Source of the DNA: Oligoflexia bacterium
GTDB taxonomy: Bacteria > Bdellovibrionota > UBA1018
Assembly (NCBI GenBank): GCA_903895855.1
Contig: CAITVN010000189.1
Span: 1 to 64,000, forward strand
Length of the DNA stretch: 64,000 nt
Reading direction: 5' to 3'
Position numbers and translations under genes: made by a program. A model generated the notes under the pieces. It was given only the letters and a program-made list of their open reading frames with translations, ran no database searches and was not told the origin of the DNA. The number at the start of each line of letters is the position of its first letter. The stretch's first letter is position 1. Shown one piece after another: positions 36,016 to 46,283 of this stretch.

Positions 36016-36859
36016 TCGGCTCGGAATTGAAGAGTCTCTCACCGGTCGTATCGGCATTTTGCATCTGCATCCAATGACACTTGCAGAAGCTCACACTAAG
36101 CCATTGCTTTCACTATCACCGCTGGCGGCACTCAGTAGTCGGTTGGCACGATTTGATATTTCTGAATTTAGTTTGGGAATGCAAAGAGGTGGTCTGCCGT
36201 TTCCTCTTTTTTTACGCGATCGCAATGGGGCAAAATTATTTTGGGATTCTTGGCTTGAGACTAGCGTACACCGTGACGTGGCTAGATTTTTTAAGAGTAG
36301 TTTTGATGCGCGCATTGTTTTCAAGATACTGCGTAAATTTAAAGAGGCAGCCCTACGGGGCGAGAACTTTTCAGCCTCGTTGGTCGATGGTATTCAGGCG
36401 CGAAGATTGAAGCACTATTTGACCGCAATGGAGGATATTTTCCTGATTCGCCGACTGAGCTGTCACGATTTGGGGGTTGGCAAAGATCAATGGATCTTAT
36501 TTGATTCAGGTTTACTTTCTTATCTAATGACCGATCAAAACAGTGAGGGAGCAACCTTGAGTTTAGCTCGCACTTTTTTGATCAATGAACTTTCTGCGCA
36601 GTGCGAGTACAGTAATGAACGCCTTGATTTGATTTACTACAAAAGTACAAAGGGTAGGCCCATTGATCTGATTTGGAAAAACTTACCGCTTAAGTTGATT
36701 TCTCAGTCGAATTTGAAGGGTATCGGTTGGGAAGAAAGAGCTCTGGCAGGAGCCATGAAAACCCTGGGTGCAACTCAAGGGTTTTTGGCCGCGCCAATTG
36801 AGCGACCCATTTTAAGTAAAAAAGGCATTAGTGTCGTTGCGTGGAGTTGGTGGAGCTAG
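35981..36859 (+). pseudogene. Truncated AAA ATPase, DUF4143 C-terminal part only
   Basis: An open stretch of 292 codons that begins in the middle of the family. IEESLTGRIGILHLHPMTLAEA corresponds to the SLxGRxxxxxxxPLS segment found about 180 residues into an intact DUF4143 ATPase. No Walker A or B is present. The C-terminal half (DIFLIRRLSCHD, LIYYKSTKGRPIDLIWKN) is uninterrupted. A 15-bp inverted repeat lies exactly where the missing N-terminal coding region should join. Most likely an N-terminally deleted pseudogene; a TTG start inside the repeat could still give a short protein. Confidence 0.65.
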
Positions 36860-36896
36860 TTGGCTCAGTTTGCCCCGACGGCATTAGAGCAGTAGC

Positions 36897-37586
36897 CTAC
36901 TCCTTACATTCTCCCACTTTATCTTTTGCACAAACCACGCACGAGGTTCCTTTTAACGTATTGTCGTAAACACAGCCGAGCTCATTGATAACAGCGAGTT
37001 TGCTCGCGATGACTTCGTTTAGTTTTACGGCCGCTTTTTTAGCGCTTTCGTAAGCAATGCAAGCGTTGGTGCAGTCGACTCGGTGGTGAGATTTAGAAAC
37101 TTCACAGTCTTGTGCGACCGCTGCGTGGTGCTCTTCAGCTTTCTTCACTGAATCATCGAGGTTATTGCAGTATTTGACTTGAGCGGTATCGACATTTTTT
37201 TGGCAAGTTTGCGGCCAAGTGTTGGTATATTCTGGGCCGGTCATGACTCCGTAGGTGTATCCGCACCACGACTTTAGTTCAGCCTCAGTGCCCGCTTTTT
37301 TTTCGTAGTACGCTTTTGCTGGCCCCTTGTCTTTCGCTTCATAACAGAGCTTTTTTGCCGCTGCGATGGTACCCAAATCTTTGAAAACCGTGGTGTTGCA
37401 ATCGACCTTCGGCAAGGTTTTCAATAGCATCTGTTTAGCCATCGGTTGCAGAAGGGTGTGGGTATTAATGAGGGGGGTGGTGGGGACGGCGGTTTCGGCG
37501 CGGCTCGAATCACTAACTCCTAACGTGAGTAGTGCGAATAGAATAAGAGCCGGGACTGAGGTTCGATTGATTAATGTGTTGGTCAT
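36897..37586 (-). CDS. Secreted cysteine-rich protein
   Basis: A 229-residue protein with a signal peptide (ALILFALLTLGVSDSSRA) and twelve cysteines in the mature part, an even number consistent with disulfide bonding in the periplasm or outside. The end contains CVVCAKDKVGEC. The middle is helical and lysine-rich. No family was recognised. It is a single gene on the minus strand, convergent with the truncated ATPase. Confidence 0.55.
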   Translation of the reverse strand: MTNTLINRTSVPALILFALLTLGVSDSSRAETAVPTTPLINTHTLLQPMAKQMLLKTLPKVDCNTTVFKDLGTIAAAKKLCYEAKDKGPAKAYYEKKAGTEAELKSWCGYTYGVMTGPEYTNTWPQTCQKNVDTAQVKYCNNLDDSVKKAEEHHAAVAQDCEVSKSHHRVDCTNACIAYESAKKAAVKLNEVIASKLAVINELGCVYDNTLKGTSCVVCAKDKVGECKE

Positions 37587-37662
37587 AGAGTTAGGTTAGC
37601 AGTGAAAATAGTCTACGCAATGACCAAGTTTTGACGCTAAACAAGTGCGATAGGTGATTTCG

Positions 37663-37684
37663 CGAACTCCGGCGCCGGAGTTCG
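37663..37684. repeat. 22-bp perfect palindrome, copy 1
   Basis: CGAACTCCGGC followed by its exact complement. An identical 22-base palindrome lies at 38599-38620. The two copies bracket the tandem pair of small secreted protein genes. No T tract follows, so it is not an obvious terminator. Confidence 0.75.
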
Positions 37685-37777
37685 GGTGGCTGAGCAATTT
37701 GCAAAATATCGAGGGCTTCAATTTTTTCGATTTTCGAGCAATAATGGGATCGGGTCGACAACAAGAGGTTGGGTAAA

Positions 37778-38143
37778 ATGAAGCAATCGAATTTGATTTT
37801 GTCATTGGTCGCGACAATCGCAGTCGGAACGGTGGCGTTACGCGAAGCCTTCGCTCAGCTCGATCACGGTTTTTACGCGATCGAGCAAAATGGCAAGCGA
37901 GCGGGTGTCATCTATGTTTCTGCGCGCCAGGCGGGTGCCACGGTTTATGCTGAACACTGGGTTCTTTTTGCTAATTATGTTTATCCCGACGACAAAAACC
38001 GAGTAGAAACCGTGATCAAAGGTGAGCCTAAGAATTCCTTTTCTAGTGAAACCGAGTTTATGGGTCGATTTGAAATTCCGGCTGGCGGAAAGTACATCAG
38101 GGTAGATTCTTCTGAGTTTTCGAAGTTTCCGGTAAAAAAGTGA
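37778..38143 (+). CDS. Small secreted protein, tandem copy 1
   Basis: A 121-residue protein with a signal peptide (LSLVATIAVGTVALREAFA). The mature domain (about 90 residues) is nearly identical in pattern to the next gene and ends GKYIRVDSSEFSKFPVKK in both. No family was recognised. The ATG at 37778 follows AGAGG; a TTG three codons upstream is also in frame. Part of a recent tandem duplication bracketed by identical palindromes. Confidence 0.6.
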   Translation: MKQSNLILSLVATIAVGTVALREAFAQLDHGFYAIEQNGKRAGVIYVSARQAGATVYAEHWVLFANYVYPDDKNRVETVIKGEPKNSFSSETEFMGRFEIPAGGKYIRVDSSEFSKFPVKK

Positions 38144-38158
38144 AAAGGAGTCAACAAA

Positions 38159-38524
38159 ATGAAACGATCGAATTTGATTTGGTTATTGGTCTCGACAATT
38201 GCTGTCAGCACGGTGTCATTGCGCGAGGCGGTCGCTCAGATTGATCCGGGTTTGTACGGTATTGAACAAGGCGGCAAGCGAGTTGGCGTTATTTACGCCC
38301 CAGCACGTACCGCAGGTACCACAGTCTACGCCGAACACTGGGTGCTTTTTTCTGACTATGTATATCCCGATGACAAAAACCGAGTAGAAACCGTGATCAA
38401 AGCAGAGCCGAAGAATGCGTTCTCGAGTGAAAAAGAGTTTCTGGGTCGATACCAAATTCCGACTGGCGGAAAGTACATCAGGGTAGATTCTTCTGAGTTC
38501 TCGAAGTTTCCGGTAAAGAAGTGA
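38159..38524 (+). CDS. Small secreted protein, tandem copy 2
   Basis: A 121-residue paralogue of the preceding gene, 15 bases downstream, with AAGGAG before the ATG. The signal peptide differs more (SNLIWLLVSTIAVSTVSLREAVA) than the C-terminal 40 residues, which are almost identical at DNA level. This suggests recent duplication or gene conversion of the 3' half. Function unknown; expression as a two-gene operon is likely. Confidence 0.6.
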   Translation: MKRSNLIWLLVSTIAVSTVSLREAVAQIDPGLYGIEQGGKRVGVIYAPARTAGTTVYAEHWVLFSDYVYPDDKNRVETVIKAEPKNAFSSEKEFLGRYQIPTGGKYIRVDSSEFSKFPVKK

Positions 38525-38598
38525 TTGGGTTCGGCTTTCAAGTCGAATGTCGGTTTGAGTGGCGAAAAGTTTCATGACCCTTGCGAGAGCAACTTCGA

Positions 38599-38620
38599 CG
38601 AACTCCGGCGCCGGAGTTCG
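38599..38620. repeat. 22-bp perfect palindrome, copy 2
   Basis: Identical to the palindrome at 37663-37684. It lies 75 bases after the second tandem gene. The spacing between the copies is about 0.9 kb, enclosing exactly the two paralogous genes. Confidence 0.75.
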
Positions 38621-38668
38621 GCTGACGACCACTCAGATAAAAATCACGAGCGCCTGAGCTAGGGGCCA

Positions 38669-38706
38669 AAAAAAAGGGAGCTGACGACCGCAATCGCCAA
38701 CTCCCT
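38669..38706 (-). terminator. Terminator of the lipoprotein gene
   Basis: On the minus strand a stem with arms CAGGGAGTTGG-like and CCAGCTCCCT-like (one mismatch) is followed by a run of eight T. It lies just downstream of the lipoprotein gene at 38759 and is a typical rho-independent terminator. Confidence 0.6.
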
Positions 38707-38758
38707 GTAAAAAACTAGCTTAACCGAGCAATTGGCCCGATGTGCACAAAACCAAGAA

Positions 38759-39574
38759 CTATCTCGAGTAGTCGATCAACTCGAGAGTGGTTCTTGTTTT
38801 TGATGAAGTTTCTCCAACTGTCATATCAGACTCGGTAATCGATTTTACGGTCATGGCGACGTTGTTGATGTTCTTGGTCCAAGATTCAATGACAGTCTCT
38901 TTGACGTTAGCGGTGGCGCCTTTCATCGACATTTTTTGGTATTGGCAATCAAACGTACCTGCGGTTACTTTGATGGTCTTGTTGCTAGATTCAACTAGAG
39001 TCACGTCGGGTTTTTCACCCGTGGTTGGAATGTTGCCGCCGAATTGCTTGCAGTTTGCCAAGAAATCAACTTTCGTGTCAGTTGATCTTGTTTCTTTTCC
39101 GCTGTTGTTGATTGGAAAAGTCATGTCACTTTTTGAGCTGGTGATGACTTGAGTGTCGCTTGATTCAATGACTTTCTTAGTTTGAGTCATTTTTGAAGCG
39201 ACGCTGTAGGTAGTGCCGTTCATCATCTCCATCTTGAACTCATGCTTTTCATAATGTCCCGCTGGATTCGAGGCCACATGGCTCGCCCAAGCTTTGTTAC
39301 ACATCTCTTCGGTCGTCATCGCTGGTGGTGGGGTTGTGCCTTGGCCAGAACCCGTGTTTCCAGTATTTCCGGTGTTTCCGGCTTTTTCGCCCTCCGCACC
39401 TGGGGCTCCTGAGGTCTGCCCTCCGCCGGCTGCGGCACCGGCACCCGGATCACCACTGGTTGGTGCCGTGGTAGATTTTCCGCAAGCGGCGATGAGCTGC
39501 GCGCTTAAGGCTAGGCAGGTAACTGAAATTAAAGCGTTTTGTACTAAAGACCGTCTAAAATTCTGAATTTTCAT
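38759..39574 (-). CDS. Lipoprotein with Gly/Thr-rich linker
   Basis: A 271-residue lipoprotein (lipobox LIAAC, Cys about 31). After the anchor comes a low-complexity linker rich in Gly, Ala, Asn and Thr (GNTGNTGNTGSG), then a beta-rich domain from about residue 90 with a few cysteines. No family was recognised. It is a single gene followed by a terminator. Confidence 0.6.
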   Translation of the reverse strand: MKIQNFRRSLVQNALISVTCLALSAQLIAACGKSTTAPTSGDPGAGAAAGGGQTSGAPGAEGEKAGNTGNTGNTGSGQGTTPPPAMTTEEMCNKAWASHVASNPAGHYEKHEFKMEMMNGTTYSVASKMTQTKKVIESSDTQVITSSKSDMTFPINNSGKETRSTDTKVDFLANCKQFGGNIPTTGEKPDVTLVESSNKTIKVTAGTFDCQYQKMSMKGATANVKETVIESWTKNINNVAMTVKSITESDMTVGETSSKTRTTLELIDYSR

Positions 39575-39706
39575 GGGTTCATACTCCTCTGATTTTTAAA
39601 TCCCCTGATCTTTAACTCTGCCTCTGGTCAGTCTGCAACGAGAAACTTTTGGTAAAAAAGCGACTGCCACTTGCCATCAGGCCATTGAGTGACCAATTTT
39701 ATCGGT

Positions 39707-42538
39707 ATGAGCGATGATGTAAAAAAGAAGGCAGAGTCACCAGAGGCAACTGATGCACCCGAGTCAAAAGGGCGCAGCCAACTTACCAAGGGCAAAAGCC
39801 CAAGGCAGTCTGCCAAAGAGGTTATCAAAGGTGCTAACGCCAAAGAGGTTATTCATGATGCTATCGCTGACGCTCCGAAAGCCACGCCACCCACAAATGG
39901 GCCAAAAGAAGCGCCAAAAGAACCCCCGCTGCTTCCCTTCTCTGAAAAGCCTACCGGCGCGTTAGTGCTTCCAGAACAGATGCTTCCGCCCAATTTGTTC
40001 GTTTTACCGGTCAATCAGGCTGTTATTTACCCGACGTTGATGTCACCGCTTTTGGTTGTTCTGCCGCGCTTTGTCGCGACCATTGAAGAAGCCATCAGCC
40101 GGCAGCGAATCATTGGCCTTTTGCTAACCCGAAAGGGCGATGTACACGAGAACACCAAGCCCGAAGAGCTGCACTCAATCGGTGTGGTGGTTAAAATTTT
40201 AAAACGCCTTCGCATGCCCGATGGATCAGTGAATCTTTTGGTGCACAGCATGAGGCGATTTCATGCGAAGAAATTCTTGTCAGATAGCCCGCATTTGGTG
40301 GTCGAAACTGAATATCTCGATGACGTTGCTGAAAAATCAAACGAGATGGATGCTTTAACGCGTTCAGTAATTAGTTATGTGAAGCGACTCAGTGAGGTGA
40401 ATCCGTTTTTCACTGAAGAGATGCGGCTTGCGATGATTAATGCGCCCGGGCCCGGAACCGTAGCCGACTTGGTGGCTTTTTCTTTGGCGCTGGGCAAAAG
40501 CGACGCTCAAGATTTCTTAGAGACGCTTTCGGTTAAGAATCGCTTCGAAAAGCTTTTGCTGCACTTAAAGCGCGAACAAGAAGTGGCTGACCTTCAAAAA
40601 AAGATCAACGACGAGGTCAACACCAAGATCACGAAACTTCAACGTGAATTCTTTTTGCGTGAGCAATTGCGATCGATCAAGCGAGAGTTGGGTCTAGAAG
40701 AAGAGGGAAAAGAAAAAAACGCGCGCACTTTTAAAGAACGCATTGATGCTGCAAAAATGCCTGAAGAGGCATTAAAGATGGCGCTTGAAGAGCTAGCTAA
40801 ATTTGAAACGCTGTCTGAATCGTCGCCTGAGTACAATGTTTCTCGAAATTATCTTGAGGCGCTGGTTTCGTTACCGTGGAGCAAAGAAACCGACGACAAT
40901 CTCAATCTCACCGATGCCGAGCAGATACTCGACGACGAACATTACGGGTTAGAGAAGGTCAAAGAGCGCATCATCGAATTCTTGGCCGTGCGAAAACTCA
41001 AGTCAGATAGAAAAGGATCGATCATTTGCTTAGTTGGCCCGCCGGGAGTTGGTAAGACCTCGATCGGTAAGTCGATTGCGAAAACCTTGGGTCGAAACTT
41101 TTACCGATTCTCTTTGGGGGGTATGCGCGATGAGGCTGAAATTAAGGGTCATCGTCGCACCTACGTAGGTGCGATGCCCGGTAAAGTGATTCAAGGCATT
41201 AAGCGCGCGGGCACTAAGAATTGTGTGTTGATGCTCGATGAAATTGATAAGTTAGGGCAAAGTTTTCAAGGTGATCCGGCGAGTGCGCTTTTAGAGGTTC
41301 TCGATCCTGAGCAGAATTTTGCCTTCTTAGATCACTACATCGATGTGCCATTTGACCTATCAAAAGTACTTTTCGTGGCGACGGCCAATACCACCAGTTC
41401 AATTCCGGCCGCTTTAATTGACCGAATGGAGATCATTGAGATTCCGGGGTACACGCTCGAAGAAAAAGAGCAAATCGCGAGAAGTTACATAGTTCCTCGA
41501 GAGTTGAAGGCCCACGGGTTGAAGTCATCACAGCTTAAGATTGATCGCCCAGCGCTGAAGAAAATTTTGCAAGATTACGCTCGTGAACCGGGAATGCGCA
41601 CCACGCAGCAGCTGGTTGGACGACTCTGTCGAAAAGCGGCGGCCCAATTTGTTCGGCAGGCCGAGAAATCTTCGGCTGAGAAGTCTTCAAAAGATCAGGG
41701 CTCAGAAAACGGTAAGCAAACTCACGACACCGGTCAAGAGGCTGAGCAAACTCTGGCTCAAGGAATCAAAGATCTGAAGAAAACCATACTCATTCGTGAA
41801 GATGATCTCGCTGATTGGCTGGGACCAAAGCGTTTTTACAACGAAGTGGCTGAACGAATTCAAGCACCAGGCATCGTGGTTGGCCTAGCCTGGACCGCAA
41901 TGGGCGGCGATATTTTATTTATCGAAGCCACTGACCTTCCTGGCACCGGAACGTTGAAACTGACTGGCCAGATGGGTGAGGTGATGACCGAAAGTGCGGC
42001 CATTGCCTGGAGCTATGTGAAGAAAAAAGCGGCACTTGAATTGAAGCTTGATCAAGATTATTTCAAAACGCGAGATTTTCACCTACACATTCCGGCCGGA
42101 GCTGTGCCTAAGGATGGCCCTTCGGCGGGTATCACGATGGCGACGGCTATTTACTCGTTGTTGTCAGGGCGCGTTTCTAAACAGCGAATTGCGATGACCG
42201 GTGAGCTTTCGTTGACCGGTAAAGTATTGCCAGTTGGCGGCATCAAAGAAAAACTTCTGGCAGCTAAACGTTCAGGTATCAGTACGGTGGTTTTGCCAAA
42301 GCTAAATGAAAAAGATCTGAAAGAGATTCCCGAATACGTTCTCAAGGGAATGCAGCTTCACTGGGTCAGTCAGGTTGAAGAAGTGTTTCCGCTCATTCTA
42401 GAAGACCGACCTGAGGCGGCAACCGACCAAAAAGTGCGTGCGCGAATTAAGGCTCATAAGAAAATTTTACCCAAACGTTCGCCAGTACCGTCAAAAGCGA
42501 AACGGGTGATTCGTGGGGTCTCGAGGCCCGCAAAATAG
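39707..42538 (+). CDS. lon: ATP-dependent protease Lon
   Basis: A 943-residue Lon protease that degrades damaged and regulatory proteins in the cytoplasm. Order: a low-complexity N-terminal extension of about 85 residues, the Lon N-domain ([16 protein letters not shown]), the AAA module with GPPGVGKTS near residue 444 and MLDEIDKLG, and the protease domain with PKDGPSAGI (catalytic Ser about 806) and the lysine in [12 protein letters not shown]. It is longer than the usual ~800 residues because of the N-terminal extension, a charged insert before the protease domain ([18 protein letters not shown]) and a basic C-terminal tail. The ATG at 39707 is used; a GTG at 39689 is an alternative. Confidence 0.95.
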   Translation: MSDDVKKKAESPEATDAPESKGRSQLTKGKSPRQSAKEVIKGANAKEVIHDAIADAPKATPPTNGPKEAPKEPPLLPFSEKPTGALVLPEQMLPPNLFVLPVNQAVIYPTLMSPLLVVLPRFVATIEEAISRQRIIGLLLTRKGDVHENTKPEELHSIGVVVKILKRLRMPDGSVNLLVHSMRRFHAKKFLSDSPHLVVETEYLDDVAEKSNEMDALTRSVISYVKRLSEVNPFFTEEMRLAMINAPGPGTVADLVAFSLALGKSDAQDFLETLSVKNRFEKLLLHLKREQEVADLQKKINDEVNTKITKLQREFFLREQLRSIKRELGLEEEGKEKNARTFKERIDAAKMPEEALKMALEELAKFETLSESSPEYNVSRNYLEALVSLPWSKETDDNLNLTDAEQILDDEHYGLEKVKERIIEFLAVRKLKSDRKGSIICLVGPPGVGKTSIGKSIAKTLGRNFYRFSLGGMRDEAEIKGHRRTYVGAMPGKVIQGIKRAGTKNCVLMLDEIDKLGQSFQGDPASALLEVLDPEQNFAFLDHYIDVPFDLSKVLFVATANTTSSIPAALIDRMEIIEIPGYTLEEKEQIARSYIVPRELKAHGLKSSQLKIDRPALKKILQDYAREPGMRTTQQLVGRLCRKAAAQFVRQAEKSSAEKSSKDQGSENGKQTHDTGQEAEQTLAQGIKDLKKTILIREDDLADWLGPKRFYNEVAERIQAPGIVVGLAWTAMGGDILFIEATDLPGTGTLKLTGQMGEVMTESAAIAWSYVKKKAALELKLDQDYFKTRDFHLHIPAGAVPKDGPSAGITMATAIYSLLSGRVSKQRIAMTGELSLTGKVLPVGGIKEKLLAAKRSGISTVVLPKLNEKDLKEIPEYVLKGMQLHWVSQVEEVFPLILEDRPEAATDQKVRARIKAHKKILPKRSPVPSKAKRVIRGVSRPAK

Positions 42539-42552
42539 TCAGGTAAAAAATA

Positions 42553-42590
42553 AAATCGGCGCCTCACCATTTGATTGGGGGCGCCGATTT
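42553..42590. terminator. Terminator between lon and the next minus-strand gene
   Basis: Perfect 11-bp arms, AAATCGGCGCC and its complement, with a 16-base loop. T runs follow best on the minus strand. It lies between convergent genes and could serve both. Confidence 0.7.
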
Positions 42591-42636
42591 GAATTTGTGC
42601 TCAGTGAGTCGAACAAGTGATCACTGAAGAGATCAA

Positions 42637-42894
42637 CTAAGCGAGTAACTTTGCTTTAGCAGCAGCCACGGTATTTTGAGCTGAAGTTGAAAGGCCTAAA
42701 GTAATGGGCGAACTGTCTGCGCCGTCTTCGATCAGGCCAAGGCTCTTTGCTTTGGTTTCGATCGCTGAAATTCGTGAGGCGTAAATATCAATCCATTTCT
42801 GGTGGGTTGCGCCTGGGGCAACTTCTGCCTTCTTTGAGTAGTACTCAAGGCGTTTTCTGTTGTGATCAAGATCTTTCAAAATAAATTCAGACAT
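42637..42894 (-). CDS. Small helical protein of unknown function
   Basis: An 85-residue soluble protein with AGGAG eight bases before the ATG. The first 55 residues are predicted helical and charged (KDLDHNRKRLEYYSKKAEV). The end is Ala/Ser-rich (NTVAAAKAKLLA). No family was recognised. It lies downstream of the omega gene on the same strand, separated by about 90 bases. Confidence 0.55.
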   Translation of the reverse strand: MSEFILKDLDHNRKRLEYYSKKAEVAPGATHQKWIDIYASRISAIETKAKSLGLIEDGADSSPITLGLSTSAQNTVAAAKAKLLA

Positions 42895-42984
42895 TTCTTG
42901 CTCCTCGTTACTATTTAGCTGTGATTGAGCCGTGCATGCGCACGGATAGGTTCATCGATTAGTTTTTACAATTCACTGTAAGAA

Positions 42985-43218
42985 CTAATTCGTCAATTTT
43001 GACAATTCGTCAGAAACACCGTCAACGATATCATGATACACGTACTTGATTTTTCCGGCTGCGATCTCTCTGAGTGCAGTGACAGCGATGCGGTTTTTGG
43101 ATTTCACGAGAGGCTCAGAGCCTTTATACAACTGCTGTGCACGTCGGGTTGCCACGTGAACGAGTACGTACATATTCTCAACTTTGCCAAGACAATCTTC
43201 GATCGTCACTCGTGCCAT
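42985..43218 (-). CDS. rpoZ: RNA polymerase omega subunit
   Basis: A 77-residue protein matching the omega subunit, which aids assembly of RNA polymerase on the beta-prime subunit. The start MARVTIEDCLGKVENMY and the conserved VTALREIAAGKIKY stretch are typical. The length is usual for the family. GGAG precedes the ATG. It is convergent-free and reads away from the GT87-like gene. Confidence 0.9.
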   Translation of the reverse strand: MARVTIEDCLGKVENMYVLVHVATRRAQQLYKGSEPLVKSKNRIAVTALREIAAGKIKYVYHDIVDGVSDELSKLTN

Positions 43219-43366
43219 CGGAATCTCCTTCGATAATTTGCCAATAAAGTGTGAATACCCTTGTTAGCCAAAACTCAGCCCACAGTCAAGGGGGGGCTCA
43301 AAATGGGTGAGATTCACCACCCATTTATGATTCGATAAGTCATTTTTGGGAATTGTTTTTTAGTCA

Positions 43367-44659
43367 ATGCGTGGCGTAAAGTTGACGGCAATGATGAAAG
43401 TAATTTTGAAAACGTTGGCCGAAAAGCGACTAGTGTGGCGGCTTGCCCTCACGCTTTGGATTTTGGCCATTTTGATCTACGCGGTGAAGGTTTGGCTAAA
43501 GACAGATTATAGCGATTTCAACGTCTATTATTCAGTTTCGCAACGCTTTTTGCGAGCTGACTGGTTTCACATTTATGATGCTGAGATTGATGGGTCAACG
43601 CCGCTTCGCTATGCTCCTCCGACGATTTGGGTTTTTGCTCCACTCGCTTTGTTTTCGCACCAATGGGCGAGAGAACTCTGGTTCATAATGCAAGCGGTCG
43701 CTTTCTCGGTTGGGTTTGGTTTTTTACTCAAAACGCTAAGAGCTTCGGTGGCTTTACGGGTGACTGCTGATTTTTATTTTGGCCTGACGATGCTTTTTGC
43801 GCTCAGGTACGTCTTAGACTCGTACACCAACGGTCAAAGTTCGAGTTTGATGTTTTTGTGCAGCTGCATTGGGGTTTGGCATTTAGTAAAAAAGCAGTGG
43901 TTTTGGGTCGGGTTTTGGTTTGCCTGGCCAGCCGTGATGAAGTTGGGGCCTGGTACTGTTTTCGTTTACCTTGCGCTTGTTCACTTTAAAGAAAGTAAGC
44001 AGTGGTTAAAAGGAGCCATCGTGAGCACGGCCGCTTCTCAGCTCATCACTTCACTTGTCGTGGCCGTGATCGAGTTGAAAGTGGGACAGTGGTCGCCAGT
44101 GAGCGCTTTTGTGACGCTTTGGCAGCGTTGGGTGAACATCGTTTCGACTGATGCGCAGTATGCGCTGGGATATACTGATCACTATGGAAATCAAGCGCTC
44201 AAAGGAAGCTTGCTGCGGTTAGCGAAATTAGGATGGTGGAGTGCTGATGCCGTGCGAGCCTATTATTCAGTTATCGTTGTTGGGGTGCTGCTTGCGGTGG
44301 CGATTTTTTGGTTTCTCGTATCCAGAAAAAATTGGGTGAGACAAAAATTCAATGAATCGGTGACTCTTGTTCGCTCGGCTGGAATAGCCACACTGTCTTA
44401 TTTGATCTTGATGCCACAGACTTGGAAATACTCAATGCCGTACCTCGCGATTCCGTTCATGGCTTGGTTGATGTTGCCGTGGCGCCTCGGTGATCGAGTG
44501 GTGTTTGTATTGTTCTTGGTTGTTTTTCCGTTGGGGGGGCTTGATGTGGTGGGCGAAACTTTGTTTGCTTGGATTCAGCACGCATCGCTACCTTCTTTAG
44601 GCATGTGTTGGCTGATCTTACGCCTAATGGGGTCAGAGGTGCGGCTAAGTGCCACATAA
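43367..44659 (+). CDS. GT87-like polytopic membrane glycosyltransferase (DUF2029)
   Basis: A 430-residue integral membrane protein with about nine to ten helices. The luminal-side motif SDFNVYYSVSQRFL near the N-terminus, with an aspartate followed by aromatic residues, and PPTIWVFAPLALF fit the GT87/DUF2029 family, which transfers sugars from polyprenyl-phosphate donors. The ATG at 43367 is the longest start; two in-frame ATG codons at about 43391 are alternatives. It is a single gene with no sugar pathway neighbours. Confidence 0.7.
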   Translation: MRGVKLTAMMKVILKTLAEKRLVWRLALTLWILAILIYAVKVWLKTDYSDFNVYYSVSQRFLRADWFHIYDAEIDGSTPLRYAPPTIWVFAPLALFSHQWARELWFIMQAVAFSVGFGFLLKTLRASVALRVTADFYFGLTMLFALRYVLDSYTNGQSSSLMFLCSCIGVWHLVKKQWFWVGFWFAWPAVMKLGPGTVFVYLALVHFKESKQWLKGAIVSTAASQLITSLVVAVIELKVGQWSPVSAFVTLWQRWVNIVSTDAQYALGYTDHYGNQALKGSLLRLAKLGWWSADAVRAYYSVIVVGVLLAVAIFWFLVSRKNWVRQKFNESVTLVRSAGIATLSYLILMPQTWKYSMPYLAIPFMAWLMLPWRLGDRVVFVLFLVVFPLGGLDVVGETLFAWIQHASLPSLGMCWLILRLMGSEVRLSAT

Positions 44660-44759
44660 AGTTAGAATTCTATTAAGATACGGTTAAGTTCTTGTTGAGG
44701 TTTGAATTGCAGTTGATAATTTTTAAAACTCGCAGACATTCAAACTAAGAGGAAAAATT

Positions 44760-46028
44760 ATGAATAAAAATAGTGCGAGTGTTCACTTAGATAAAATCTT
44801 TTTTGTCGCTTCTGTTTTTGCGCTGCTAACTTGTGAGGTTTTTGCGGCGGCTCCGGTTTGCACTCGTCAGGCGCTTTCGTTGCCAGATTCGTCGGTACCG
44901 GTTGGAACCGTTCGCAAAGACATTCCAATTGAACACATCATTATTGTCATGCAAGAAAACCATTCATTTGACATGCACCTCGGTAAACTCAATAAGCCCG
45001 AGTTTTATGGTAGCGAAGTTGATGGCGTGAGTGAGCAAATGCTCAATTTTGATAACCGCGGCAAGCCCGTGTCGGTGTTTCACTTGCCATCGCGTTGTAT
45101 GGTCGACACTGATCACACTTGGGCCGGAATGCATTCGTCTTGGAATCTTGGCGCAAACGATGGATTTGTGAAAACCAATGGCCGAAGAGTGATGGGCTAT
45201 TTTGACGAGACCGATTTATCTTATTATTACTCACTTGCGAATCAATTTACGATCGCCGACCGGTATTTCGGCTCGGTGATGTCACAAACGTTTCCGAATC
45301 GCCTATTTTTGATGGCAGGAACCGCTTTCGGACATCGAAAAAACGACATTCCGATTTCGCCCAATGAATTTCACCAACGTTCGATATTCGATGTATTGAA
45401 CGAAAATAAAGTGACGTGGAGAATCTACACGAATAATGCTCATCCGTACGCTGAATTATTCAGGCCAATGTTTGCTAAAAATACGGCTAACGTTTCGTCT
45501 CTCGATAAATATGATCTAGACCTGAAAAATGGCAACCTGCCTAGCGTCGTCTTCTTAGATTCTCTTGAAGACGTTGAAGATGAGCACCCGCCGCTCGATG
45601 TCGGTATTGGTGAGTCTTGGGTTCAAGCTCGAGTCGAGTCGCTGATGAAAAGCCAGTATTGGAAGTCTTCGGTTTTGTTCTTAACTTATGATGAGAACGG
45701 TGCACTTTTTGATCATGTGACACCTCCCGAATCTTGCACCCCAGAAGACGCACCGTGGGCTGCTGACTATGATCACTACGGGTTTCGGGTTCCGTTAATC
45801 GCGGTATCTCCTTGGGTCAAGCATCACCATGTTTCACACGACGTTTACGACCACACGTCGATCTTGAAGTTCATCGAAACTAAATTTAATTTGCCAGCCC
45901 TGACAAGACGAGATGCAAACGCCGACGCTATGTTAGACTTGTTCGATTTCTCAAATCCAACTTTTGAAGTTCGTGAGTTGCCGAAGTCGAATTATGTCTC
46001 CGGTCGAGTATGCAAGCCGTATCTTTGA
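44760..46028 (+). CDS. Secreted phosphoesterase, phospholipase C/acid phosphatase family
   Basis: A 422-residue protein with a signal peptide (VASVFALLTCEVFAA). IIIVMQENHSFDMHLG near residue 60 holds the catalytic-type Glu/Asn of the phosphoesterase family PF04185. Later come DRYFGSVMSQTFPNRLFLM and LTYDENGALFDHVTPP with further metal ligands. Family members hydrolyse phospholipids or phosphomonoesters outside the cytoplasm. AAGAGG lies before the ATG. Substrate is not predictable. Confidence 0.8.
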   Translation: MNKNSASVHLDKIFFVASVFALLTCEVFAAAPVCTRQALSLPDSSVPVGTVRKDIPIEHIIIVMQENHSFDMHLGKLNKPEFYGSEVDGVSEQMLNFDNRGKPVSVFHLPSRCMVDTDHTWAGMHSSWNLGANDGFVKTNGRRVMGYFDETDLSYYYSLANQFTIADRYFGSVMSQTFPNRLFLMAGTAFGHRKNDIPISPNEFHQRSIFDVLNENKVTWRIYTNNAHPYAELFRPMFAKNTANVSSLDKYDLDLKNGNLPSVVFLDSLEDVEDEHPPLDVGIGESWVQARVESLMKSQYWKSSVLFLTYDENGALFDHVTPPESCTPEDAPWAADYDHYGFRVPLIAVSPWVKHHHVSHDVYDHTSILKFIETKFNLPALTRRDANADAMLDLFDFSNPTFEVRELPKSNYVSGRVCKPYL

Positions 46029-46283
46029 CTTGGTTAATTCGGTTTGCTCTGAATAGAGGCATCAGTTTCTGGGCCGTTGAAGGTTTCTTCACCCTACGGT
46101 TGGGTAGAACTTGCCTTTAGACGAGTCCTAGTGGTTGGAGTTGTCATCGGTTGTGCGATTGGGGAATCTGTAGAATTTTCAAATCGTCAAAAAAATAGCA
46201 TCGAGAGATCGCTGTGAGGTGTTGTCTCAGAAAATAGTCACAATTTTTAACAGTTTAACCCCCCATTTCCGATAGGTATCAGT

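Noticed and set aside
44660-44759. Repeated TTAAG upstream of the phosphoesterase as a Pho box
   Set aside because: The match to any known phosphate-regulon box is too weak.
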